Below are positions 47,450-58,033 of a stretch of 58,033 nucleotides of DNA, in pieces. Numbering within the stretch: the stretch's first letter is position 1; the number at the start of each line of letters is the position of its first letter. The stretch comes from Hymenoscyphus infarciens (taxonomy: Eukaryota; Ascomycota; Leotiomycetes; Helotiales; Helotiaceae). The notes under the pieces are model-generated. The model worked only from the letters and a program-made list of their open reading frames with translations, made no database searches and was not told where the DNA came from. The position numbers and the translations under genes are program-made. The stretch covers positions 1 through 58,033 of the forward strand of contig LLCB01000346.1 of the NCBI GenBank assembly GCA_001414345.1, in the 5' to 3' direction.

Positions 47450-50400
47450 CTTTAGGTCTCTTCTAAGCTTTACTTCTAAGTATAGAGCCTCTTTTTAAGA
47501 AACAAAGTCAAGCCTTTATAAAAAGGTCTCTAACTTAGTACTATACCTCTAAGAATACTAAGAAGCTTAAGAATAATAAAAGCAAAGGCCTAGTACTTAG
47601 AAGCTAGAAAGATTAATAAGACTTCTCTAATATAGACGCGATATAGAGTATAATCTAAGCTATAAAGACTAAGAATTAAGAAAAAGAAGAGAGACTTTTA
47701 AAGTAAGATAACTAGATTATCTAATTATTAAACTTAGTATAGTAAATTAGTTAATAACTACTAAATAATAACTAAAGTCTAAGTCTTATCTAACTAATAA
47801 GAATACCTCTTTCTATCTCTTTAAACTATTATTAAGTATAAAAACTCTATCTCTAATATTCCTTTCTTATAATAACCTACTCTATACTTATAATCTAAAA
47901 GTATCTTAAAAGCTTTTTAATCTATTAAAAGTAAGATTATAGAGAAAATTAAACTTTTAAATAATAGTACTTTACTTATATATAAGTAATAGAGAATATT
48001 AATATATAATTAACTTTATATAAATACTAACTATTATTAGACGCTTTTAACTTATAAAGTCTTTATTTAAGAGATAATAACAAAACTCGCCTAGAACTAC
48101 TTAGAGCCCTAATATAAGTCTAATATAAGTAAGATAATATTTAAAGATTATAAAGAAATAATCGAACTTCTTAATACTTACTATCTAACTAGTTATAAGA
48201 AAGAGGATACCTAGAACGCCTTTTAGTCTCTTTAGATAGAATAGAAGAGTTATATAAGAGAAAGTTTTATAGAATTTAAAAGTTACTTTTTAAGTATAGT
48301 AATACTTAGAGAGGTATTAGAATAAGATAGATTCTATTATATATAGGAGAAGCTTATACTTTAGCTTAGAAACTAATTAGTTAATAATAAGAGATACTAG
48401 AATACTAATTTTAATAAGATAGTAAAGGACCTTTTATTTATAGATAAAGAATAGCGTTAAAATACTAAGTTATATATAACTAGTATAATAAGTACAAAAA
48501 AACTAGTAATAATAAGCTCTTTATACTAAAAGCCTAATACTAACTAATCCTTATCTAGTTTAGTAATAAAACCCTTACTACTCTTATATAGACTTTATTC
48601 TACCTTTTAAAAGACTTCTTAAACTCCTAAACTCTCTTCTACTAGTAAAAGATTAAAAACCTCGTCTATAGACTAATTCCCTACTAGTATAAAGTGTTTT
48701 AATTATAAGAAACCTAGATATATTAAGCCTAACTATTCTAATCTACTTAGTATTAATAAGATAAATAATTAACTTAAGAAAGAATAAGAAACTAAAGAGT
48801 ATCTTAACTCTAACCTAAGTTAGAAGGAAAACAAAAAGACCTAGGTAAAAATACCTTCTTAAGCTTATATAAATATAATCTAGTTAAACTTAACCTTTTT
48901 AAGCTTATAAAAGGAAAATAGTTTCTTATAAATACTACTCTTAATATATAAGAATATAGTATTAAAATATAAGCTTTAGTAAATATAAGAGTAAATAAGT
49001 ACTTATTTCTAAATTAACCTCTAACTCTATAATTATTAAAAATAATAGGTTTATAGATCTAGAAACTACCTTATTTAGTATCTATTTATAAATATAATAA
49101 TAGTACTAAAAGCTAGGTAACTTAGTTTATATAACTATATTTAAATATAGATAAACATTATATTTATAACTATCTCTTTATTATTCTAAATCTTAGATAA
49201 TAAAACCTAATTATTAGTAATAAGTAGTTAAACTATTTTAAAGTTCTTCTTAACCTTTTAAAGAACTAGATTACTTAGCTAGCTAACTACTCTCTAACTC
49301 TCTACTTTAGTAAAGAGATTTTACTTTTACTTTCTAGCTAGAACTAGAAACCTATTTTAAATTACTAGTTAGATATAAATTAAAGAGAATATATAATCTA
49401 TTAATAAGAAAGATATAAAAAGAGTAAACTTATAAATATAGCTAAGTTACTACTTCTATTTATAATAATATCTCTTAAAATTTTAATATCTAACTCTAGT
49501 CTAAAGCTTCTATAAACTACTAGTATAGCCTTAAAAGACTAGACTTTATACTCTTTTATTAGTAAAATAAGCATAAATACTATATATTTTAATATAAAAT
49601 AACTTAATTTAGAATTCTATATAACTAGTATCTATATACTAGATTAGATTATTAATAAAAGATTAGCCTTTCTTTAAGATAATAATAATATAAGAGCTCT
49701 AATATAAGCCTAACTTCTAAAATATTACTTATTCTATAAAGACGTATTCTTAAAAGTAGCTTCTAATAAGCTCTCTTCTTACTATAAATATAACTATAAG
49801 ATTACTTTAAATAAGCTACTTTCTAACTCTTTTTTACTTCTATATTAATAGTTAACTATAGAGCTTAAAGCTATAAAAGAGTATCTTATAAAGAACTTAG
49901 ATAAAGGGTTTATTATTAATAGTAATAGCTCTTTTACTTCTCTAGTACTATTTATTAAAAAGGCTAATAGTAATAAGTTATAGTTCTATATTAATTATAA
50001 GAAGCTAAATATTTTAACTTAAAATAATCTCTACTTAATCCTTTATATTAATAAGCTTCTTTTTAGAATAAGAATAGCTAAAATCTTTACTAAATTAGAT
50101 ATTAGATAAGCTTTCTATTATATTTAACTAGACTTTAACTTAAAAGAGATAACTATATTTAGAACTAGGTATAGTATATATAAATATAAGGTTCTCTCTT
50201 TTAGACTTTATAATAGCTCTACTACTTATTAATATTATATAAATAACCTCTTAATCAACTATTTAGACGACTTTTATATTACTTACTTAAATAATATTTT
50301 AATTTATTTAAATACTATTAAAGAATATAAGAAATAGATTAAAAAGGTTCTAAATTAGCTCTAAGAAGTAGGACTTTAAATAGATATTAAGAAAAGTAAA

Positions 50401-50775
50401 TTTAGTATTACTAAAGTTAAATACTTAAGATTTATCTTAACTATAAAGAGACTTAAAGTTAACTCTAAAAAAGTAGAGCCTTTATAAAACTAGGTTTAAT
50501 CTATTACTATAATAGATATAAAGTCTTACTTAGGGTTTATAAGATTTTATAAATAATTTATTAAAAGTTATACTAAAATTACTAAACTCTTAACTATAAT
50601 AATACGCTTTATAAAGCTGTTTCTATAAATATCTAAATATAAAAAAGCTTTTAAAGTACTAAGAATTAGACTACTTATAATTTAAACCTTATACTACTTT
50701 AACCTCGATTATAATATAAAGCTAGAAATAGACTTCTTAAAAGAAGTAATAGTAGGTATATTTTTATAATAGTAT
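47450..50775 (+). pseudogene. Ty3/gypsy gag-pol relic, first part
   Basis: RIP has turned many Gln/Trp codons to stops, but order and motifs survive. A gag zinc knuckle reads KCFNYKKPRYIKPNYS near 48,690, where CxxCxxxGHxxxxC is expected and two Cys and the Gly/His have been lost by G to A change. Reverse transcriptase spans about 49,950-50,550: FTKLDIR, AFRTRYGMYEYKVL-like and the catalytic box YLNNILIYLN at about 50,270-50,310, where the family has Y-x-DD-x-L-x-Y. The start of RNase H reaches 50,775 (LEIDFLKEVIVGIFL). The frame is then interrupted by the LINE insertion and resumes at 57,302. Confidence 0.85.
50761..50775. repeat. Target site duplication of the LINE, left copy
   Basis: TTTTTATAATAGTAT, repeated exactly at 57,302-57,316. 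Removing one copy and everything between restores the gypsy RNase H frame, so this is the 15-base target duplication of the LINE insertion. Confidence 0.85.
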
Positions 50776-53700
50776 TATTATTATTATTATTATTATTCTT
50801 ACGCTACGTAGGCTATAGGCCGAGCTCTAAGAGTAAGTAGTATATCTTCTATTCTAGTTTATATAGCCTTTTAGCTTATTCTTCTTCGCCTCTCGAGCTT
50901 CCTTATAAGTACGATTCTCCTTTTCTTCGGTTCTTACTACTATCTATTCGAAGCTTATCTCTCTAACTTAGTAATATAGTAGAGAGGTATAGTAGGTTAG
51001 TATATTTTAACCTACTAAGGTATATATTAGTAGTATAGAAGGTATATTTACTTCTAGAATTATTAGAGCTAAGGTCTTACCTTCTAGCGTACCTTAGCTT
51101 TCTCCTTCTATTCCTCTCTTTCTTTTACCTCTTCCTTACTCTCCTCTCTCTCCTTAAGTAATTCTAGTACTAGCCTATACTCTTAGAGTCTCTCTAGCCT
51201 AAGTAGCTAAGTAGTTACTCTTAGCACTAGTTTCTTATCTACTAGTACCTCTCTTAGCTCTTATAGATCCTTAATCCTCTTCTCTAAAGCTCTTATAAGT
51301 ACGTCTCTTTCTTATAGAATATCTTAGTAAAATAGGACTAGGTATTCTACTATCTCCTTATTACTTATATAAATATACTATAGTATAACCTAGTTTAATA
51401 CTCTTCTTATAAAGAGGAAGGTGTTTAGTCCTATTACCTCTATTTATACCTAGATAAGTAGTAAGCTCTTTATTTTAGTAAGCCTCTTATAGACCTTTTA
51501 TAGCTTCTACTTATCTAGGTCTACTTTATCTAACGCTTTTATATATTACGTCGGGTTCCTCTCTTAAGTCTTTCTCCTTTAAGTCTCTAGGTAGTTCTTC
51601 TATTCTATAAGTATAGCGTTATACTTAAATCCCGCTCCTTCTACTCTCTACTCCTCTTCTTACTTCTACCTTACTTTCTATAAGTATAGTATTACCTTCT
51701 CTACCTTTATTAGTCTACCTCTTCTTCTCCTCTTTAGTTATATTACTATATATTTATAAGTGTTTTAGATTAGTTCTTCTAGCTTAGACCTTTAGAACTT
51801 TCTCTTAAAAGTAGCTACTTATAAGTTAAGATATAGGTTAATTAGTATATAGTCTACTTTAACTTCTAGGTTTTAAACTAGAGTAGCTTTATATACCTCT
51901 ATTACTACTTATAAGTATCTTAATTATTATATAGAGAAGCTTCTTACTATTCCCTTTATATTCCCTCCTTTTAGTATAGTATAGTACTATACTAACGCCT
52001 TATATACTATTACACTCCTTATTACTACTATATATATCTACCTTACTTAGTAGTAGTCTACTCTCTATGTTTTTCTAGTAAGTCTTATAAGTATAAAGGT
52101 CTATGTTATAAACTTCTTCTAGACTCTTTCTTAGTATACTTTCTAGTTTAGTTTTCTATTAAGCTCTACTCTTAAAAACCTTATATATTTAACTAGTATA
52201 AGCTTTATCTCTCTAAACTAGACCGTCTTCCTTTATAGTACTCTTATTCTTATAAAGTATATAAGCACTATCTTCTCTAAACTAAAAGCTATCTCTTACT
52301 TATTTACTTACTTATTATATACTCTCTAAGCTATCTTAAGTATCCTATAGTTTACTACTATACTTTTTAATATTATAAATAGATTTATATTATTTATAAA
52401 ACCTACTATAATAAGTTTATTAATTCTTACTAAGTTCTTATATAGTATTAAGGTAAAGAGGATAAATAGTATTAGTAATAGTACTAATTCTTATAAGATA
52501 CCTTATTTAAGGTCTCTTTCGTCTACTAATCGTTTATTAAAGAATAGCGTAGCTCTTTATCTAGAGAGGAAGCTCTTTATCTATATTACTATCTACTATA
52601 GAAACTCCTTCTTCTTTAACGTATAAAGTAGCTATATATAGTCTACTTAGTTAAAAGCTTCTACTATATCTAGTTAGGCTAGAGACGTATAGCTCTTATT
52701 TTCCTATACTATATATATACTCTCTATTACTATTCTAATTACTAGCTCTATATTTTAATACTTCTAGTTACTTATCTATAGCTCTAGTAGTATTACTATT
52801 TCCTTTATAAGCTATATAAGCCTTTATATTATTACTTTTTTAGAGATCTTATCTATAGTTAAGAGTAGTACTATTAGCTAGTAGGCCTCTATCTTACTCT
52901 ACTTCTTAGTTATTTTACCTAGTTTTCTTAGTACTACTACCTTTATATAGTAGAAGTAGAATAGGAAGTACTATAAGTAGAAGCTTACTTCTACTATTAT
53001 AGTAAGTACTTTATAAAGCAGTTTATTATAAGCTTTTAAGAAGCTGTTTACTAGTATATTAAATTCTAGCGCTTTCTATAGTACTAATCTTATAGCTATC
53101 TTAATATACTTCTTAGTTATATATTAGCTTACTAAGTGCCTTCTAGAGAAGCTCTTAGTATTCTAGTCTCTATTAGAAACGCTTAAGTAGTCGGCTATTA
53201 ACTCTAGAAAGAACTTTTCTATAAGAATATAAGCCTTCTCTTAGTAGGTCTTACCTTTTATTCTATTAAGTAACATAAGTATTAGTAATACTAGTACTTC
53301 TAGTCTTATATATCTTTTAAAGCGTACCTACTTCTTAAGTATCTAGAGTTTCCTTTTATCTTTTACTACCTCTACTAGTACCTCTCTCTAGCTCTTTATC
53401 TTTACCTTTCTACTAACTATTTAGAGTTCTTAAAAAGCGTTATTAAGCTACTATCTTAAGCTCCCTATTTAGTACTCCTTCTAAGTCCTTTTATATCTCC
53501 TTACCTTCCTTAACACTTCTTTAACCTCTATGTTCTACTAAGGCTATACTCTCTCTCTATCTAGCTTCTAGAGTAGTATTAAGGCCTTTACTATCTTTTA
53601 AAGGTCTTTTATAAGTCTCTATACTACCTTCTTAAGTTCTTATATATTTTAGATTATAAGTGTTTCTAAGTAAGAGGCTTCTACTTTAACTAGGATCTTA

Positions 53701-56700
53701 TTTATTAGTCTCTAGCTAAATCTAGGCACTTATAGTACCTTTCCCTCTTCTCTTACTTTTATTATAAGGAGTTAAGCTATATAATCTAATCCTAGTAGGT
53801 CTAAAAACCTTTACTAGGTTACTACGTTCTTAGTAGAGAAGGTAAGGTTAATTATAGAGTTATAAGAGCTCTCTCTTCTCTATATAGCTTTACTATAGAG
53901 TATATCTCTCTCTAGTACCTATAGTATAGTAAGTTTAAGAACAAGGTTTATGTTCTTATTATATCTCTTATATATATTCTATAAGAGGTAGTAAGTATTT
54001 AGGTTACCTATTATAAGTGCTCTTCTCGGTCTTACTTACTAGAGTATATTCTTAATCGGTGTCTACTCTATTTATAAGTTATAGACTAAGTAGACTATCG
54101 TCTTATCTACTCTCTCTTCTATTATTATACTTATCTAGTTCTTACTTATAATATACGTCTAGCTCGCTTTTAAGTGTCTTTTATATATAAAGAGTACTAC
54201 TACCTTATCTAACTAGATTATATTATATCTTAAGCTTAAGAAGTAGCTAGAAGAGTCTCTTATACTATTCTACGCTAGTTCTTAGATTACTAATATATTA
54301 TATTCCTTCTTATAATTTTAAGCTATATTAAGAGCTTTTAGTATCTTCCTTATATTCTAGTATAGTACTATTATACTTATAGTAGTCTTATAAGTAGAGT
54401 TTAGGTTACTTCTATTTCTTCTCTATTTAGATCCCTTATTATACTAAGAGAGCTCCTTAGCCTCTCTAGGAACTAGGTTAGGTTACTACTATTTATATAT
54501 CTTACTTTATTTATATCTATTAGCCTTTCTAGTATAAATCTCTATCTCTACCTCTTTTTTAAGCTTTATAAGCTCTCTTTCTAGCTAAAGGTAAATAGGT
54601 AAGATATCTCTACCTTACCCTCTTTTAAGAGTCTTTATAGGTTTATAAACGTAGTTATCCTATTAAGATATCGTTCTCTTATCTATCTATAGTATTACTC
54701 CTCTATATAGTACTCCTTTATAAATACTAGGTATCCTCTTTTATAATTTCTATACTTTACTAAGTATTCTTTTAAGTCCTTCTTACTAAGACACTCTTCC
54801 TTACCTCCTTTATACCTCTTATATATATACTAGGCGTATCTCTTATCTTATTTATAAAAGCGTACTATATACCTCTACTTTTAGTACTTATAATACTTCT
54901 ATACTACTACTTCTAAGACGTATCTTTTATATAAGAAGTATTATACCTCTTATAGTATTTCTCTTATATATAACCTCTTTACTTCCTCTATTATTACTAC
55001 TTTAAGGATATAGTTCTTTTAGATTAGTCTCTCCTATTCTTAATACTCTCTACGTTTATTTCCTTATTATATAATCTTTAGTATCCTTATACTAAAGGCT
55101 TAAGAGATACTTTATAGTATACTTCCTATCTTATTCTTAAGTATATTTACTAGGACTCTTTTTATAAATACTACTAGTATTCTTACTATTACTACTATTC
55201 CTTATTTAAATACTTTCTTTACTTAGCTATTATCTTATATATGTCTTATCTACTTCTCTTTCTTAAACCTTATTATAATATCCTTACTCTAGAGCTTTTA
55301 AGCTACTATTACTCCTACTCTACATCTGCCTATATTTATAGCTTTAATTACCTCCTTTAGTAATAGCTTATCTTTCTCTTTATTTATCTCTATTACTTAA
55401 ACTATAATCTCTCTTATATATTTAGCTAGTACTATATATTCCCTTTATAGTATAGTTACTACCTCTCTCTATAGTCCTCTAGTTCTAGCTCTCTCTACTT
55501 ATATTAGGCTATACTCCTTTATTCCTTCTATTCTCTTAACTATAATAGTAAGCGCCTCTCTTAGAATTCTATATATAATTATATCGTCCTCTCCCTTCCT
55601 AGTTCTCTTATACTTAAGTACTTTTCCTACTACTTTAATAATTACTTTAATACCTCTCTTCTTTATTACTAAGTTAAGTATTATTTAGATTAGGCCCTTC
55701 TCTATCACGTCTATATAGTCTAATACTCTCTTTTATCCTCTTATACTCTACTCTCCTTAGTTTGTTATACTATCTTCGTTAGTTACTAGTACTTTAGAGA
55801 GAGAAATAGAGGCTCTCTATAAGCCTCTCTTTTTCCTACTACCACTACTACTATAATTATTTAGTAAGAGTTAAGGCTATAGCTCGTGGGCTCCCTAAGC
55901 GAACCCTACTAAATTGATACTTATTACTTAAAAATCTATTATAAATCTAAATTTAAGTCTTTTGCCTTAAAATTTATATATATTATTAATAAATAGTAGC
56001 TAATCCTTTTACTTTAATAACATCCTCTAACTTATAAGTTAATCGCTTAGTATATCGCCTATAATCACGTAGATCTACTAAATCCTAAAGCCTTTAAATC
56101 TCCTTAACTAGTCTAGCCTTAGAAGTCGGTATAAAAGGCAACTTCTTTAACTCTTCTTTTATCTACTACTAGACCTTCTCTATTATATTTAAATTAGGTA
56201 AAGAAGAAGGCTAATTAAAGCTATGAATATTATATTCGAGCTTAGCTAAACGAGCATGTCTCTTATATACCTTTAAGCTGTCTTCTATAAAGATATAATT
56301 AGTACTAAGCTTATCGAATAGAGAGAAGATAACTAGCTTAAGAACTTAGTCCCTATAAGCTCGAGAATTAACCCCTTTATATCCCGGTTCCTTCTCTAAA
56401 AAGATAAGAGAGGATTTATAATTCTAATCGATCGTGCTCTAAATTATGACCGATACCCTCCTTAACTAATATGTCAACTAAATATAGTCTAGACACCTCT
56501 TCTCGTCTATACGCCGTGTTACCTAAACCCTTCTACTCTTTCTAAGCTTAAATATACACTCGTCTAACTATATAACCTTCCTCTAGTCCCTCTTTTGCCT
56601 ATAAGTAGCTGTCTAATCCGATATCCTCTACTAGTAGTATAATAACGTAAAAGTAAGACGTTTCTTTACTTATATTTAGCTAATAAAGGGTCGAGGATAT

Positions 56701-57301
56701 ATAATATATCGTTAGTAGCTAGTATAGCGAAGTTCTTAGCAGATAGTATAAGGAGAAGTAGGTAAGTTAAGAGCGTTTTTAACTTACGAAAAAGACATCT
56801 AATAAGTAGTATAATTTTAAGATATAAACCGAAGAATTTAGTAGATATATTACTTAGATAGTAATCTCTTTTAATATTACTTCTCTTTATAGGTTATTCG
56901 ACTTAAATCGGCCTTATAGATCCTTTACGCAGTGGATTTAGGTACCTCTAATTCTTTAAAGATAGCGCTCTAGGATTTTCTATCTACTTAGGCTTAGCGT
57001 ACTCTAGTACGCTTCGGTATAGGCTAATTCTAGCCAGGCTCGTATATATAAGAGAGAGAGAGTATTTAGTCTACTATCTTTAATTTAAAGAGTTTTAGTT
57101 AAAAGGTTAAATTATAGTAGGTTTTTAAAAAGAGAGTATCGGAAATTAAGATAAGAGGTTATCTCGCTTAGAGAGGCCTACTAGCTATAGCCCTAACTCT
57201 TATAATTATAGAGTACTTTAGTCTCTTTCTAGACCGTCTAACAATCGTCTAAACGTATTTTAAGGCTTTTAGAGTTACTTTATTAATTCTGAAAAAGTTC
57301 C
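50776..57301 (-). mobile_element. LINE (Tad1/I-type non-LTR retrotransposon), interrupted by a mariner
   Basis: On the minus strand the order is: ORF1 with gag-like zinc knuckles around 54,900-54,760 (KYYKY... and HKGG/YKGGKEEC-type remnants), AP-endonuclease domain around 54,300-53,950 (motif ALIIGNLNTYY for family ALIVGDFNAHH), reverse transcriptase around 52,570-52,370 (catalytic GFINNINLF for F-x-DD-x-x-L) and a 3' tail of (AAT)n at 50,797-50,773. Tail, target duplication and domain order agree with target-primed reverse transcription. All frames are RIP-mutated. A Tc1/mariner at 55,867-57,200 splits its 5' part. Without that the LINE is about 5.2 kb. Confidence 0.85.
55867..57200 (-). 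mobile_element. Tc1/mariner DNA transposon remnant
   Basis: Terminal inverted repeats of about 38 bases, AGAGTTAAGGCTATAGCT... (55,867) and its counterpart ending at 57,200, with RIP-type mismatches, are flanked by TA on both sides (55,865-55,866 and 57,201-57,202). The 1,334-base length is typical. On the minus strand the DDE transposase is readable: FIEDSLKVYKRHA (second catalytic Asp; family F-x-D-N-A-P-x-H) near 56,290 and PSSLPNLNIIEKV (third catalytic Glu; family P-D-L-N-P-I-E) near 56,200, then IKEELKKLPF. The N-terminal part is mutated beyond reading. Confidence 0.85.
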
Positions 57302-58033
57302 TTTTTATAATAGTATAATAGCCTTTAGTACTCTATTAGGTTTTACTTATATATCTTAGTTAGCTATAAATTAAACTAGGAAATCTATAATAAAGAGCTA
57401 TCTACTATTATAAAAGCTTTTAAGAAATAGCACTCTAAACTTATATTATATTAGAAGCGTATTAATATATATTTAAATTATAGATTATTAGAATACTTTA
57501 TAATAACTAAGCTACTTATAGTTAAATAAGTCTAAAAAATAGAGTTTTTATTAGACTTTAACTTTTAGATCTAATTTATATCTAAGAAGAGTAATTAAAA
57601 AGTAGATATATTAACTTAATATAAATAAGACTAAAAAAACCTATAATTAAGTTAAATTAGATAGCTACTTATATACTCTTTTAAGACTTAATCGTTTAGA
57701 TCTCTAAATTAATACTAAACTTACTTAAACCTTTTTATAAGAATAGTTTATATCTCTTAATATAATTTAGTTAGATACTATTCTAAGAATAAGTTTAGAT
57801 ATAATTTAAAAGTTAAAAGAAGATAACTAATACTCTTTTTAGAAAGAACGTTATAAACTTTTAAATAGATACTACCTCTTATTAGATAATTTACTACTTT
57901 TTAAGAATTAACTTTATATTTAAAAGAATACTAAACTCTATATAAAACTAATCTAAGAAGTCTATAACTAAGTATCTAGTATTTACCTAAGTATAAAAAA
58001 GATATACTAGTTATTAGTATAATACTACTACTA
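57302..58033 (+). pseudogene. Ty3/gypsy relic, second part (RNase H to integrase, cut by window end)
   Basis: The frame of 50,775 continues in register after the duplicated 15 bases. RNase H motifs follow: EIYNKELSTIIKAFKK (near 57,395), LEYFITTKLL (near 57,490; family LEYFMTTKxLxxRQ) and SNQKVDILTQ (near 57,600; family SNxxADALSR). The last ~350 bases would be the start of the integrase region. The element runs out of the window. Confidence 0.85.

Overview
This window looks like a chromosome segment of a filamentous ascomycete (Pezizomycotina; a Leotiomycete/Helotiales-type fungus is my best guess, unproven). Three things point there. The coding genes carry short 45-60 base introns with GTRNGT donors, CTAAC/CTAAT branch sites and YAG acceptors. 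The repeats show repeat-induced point mutation (RIP): C to T and G to A changes that have removed almost every CpA/TpG and left TpA. The protein families are fungal: an A1 aspartic protease, a Whi5/Nrm1-type G1/S repressor, small secreted cysteine-containing proteins and a CYP52-like P450.

Layout. (1) Bases 1-13,400 are an extremely AT-rich, RIP-exhausted repeat block with unclassified ORF relics, tandem repeats and unusual arrays of an AGCTTACT motif. (2) Bases 13,400-20,950 are less uniformly mutated: a 5.45 kb LTR element (14,635-20,085) whose two LTRs are both 465 bases, an interior of nested tandem repeats, and a hAT transposase relic. (3) Bases 20,950-42,090 form the gene island of normal composition. 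It holds a divergent pair of small cysteine-rich secreted-type genes, a decayed P450, an intact secreted aspartic protease, an intact three-exon secreted protein and an intact Whi5/Nrm1-like gene. Three miniature inverted-repeat elements (26.4, 33.2 and 38.0 kb), two of them with clean target duplications of 8 and 9 bases, lie between them. (4) Bases 42,090-58,033 are a second RIP block with a three-level nest: a Ty3/gypsy element (plus strand) is split inside RNase H by a LINE (minus strand) that leaves a 15-base target duplication, and the LINE is itself split by a Tc1/mariner element flanked by TA.

The intact genes have no obvious joint pathway. The common thread is context: genes for secreted proteins (a protease and small cysteine-containing proteins, as expected for host or substrate interaction) sit in a small island between RIP-mutated repeats, beside a decayed P450. 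The Whi5/Nrm1-like gene is a housekeeping cell-cycle regulator with a perfect MCB box upstream, which fits the known MBF/Nrm1 feedback loop. No rRNA, tRNA or CRISPR array was seen. Long stretches of both repeat blocks could not be assigned to a transposon family.
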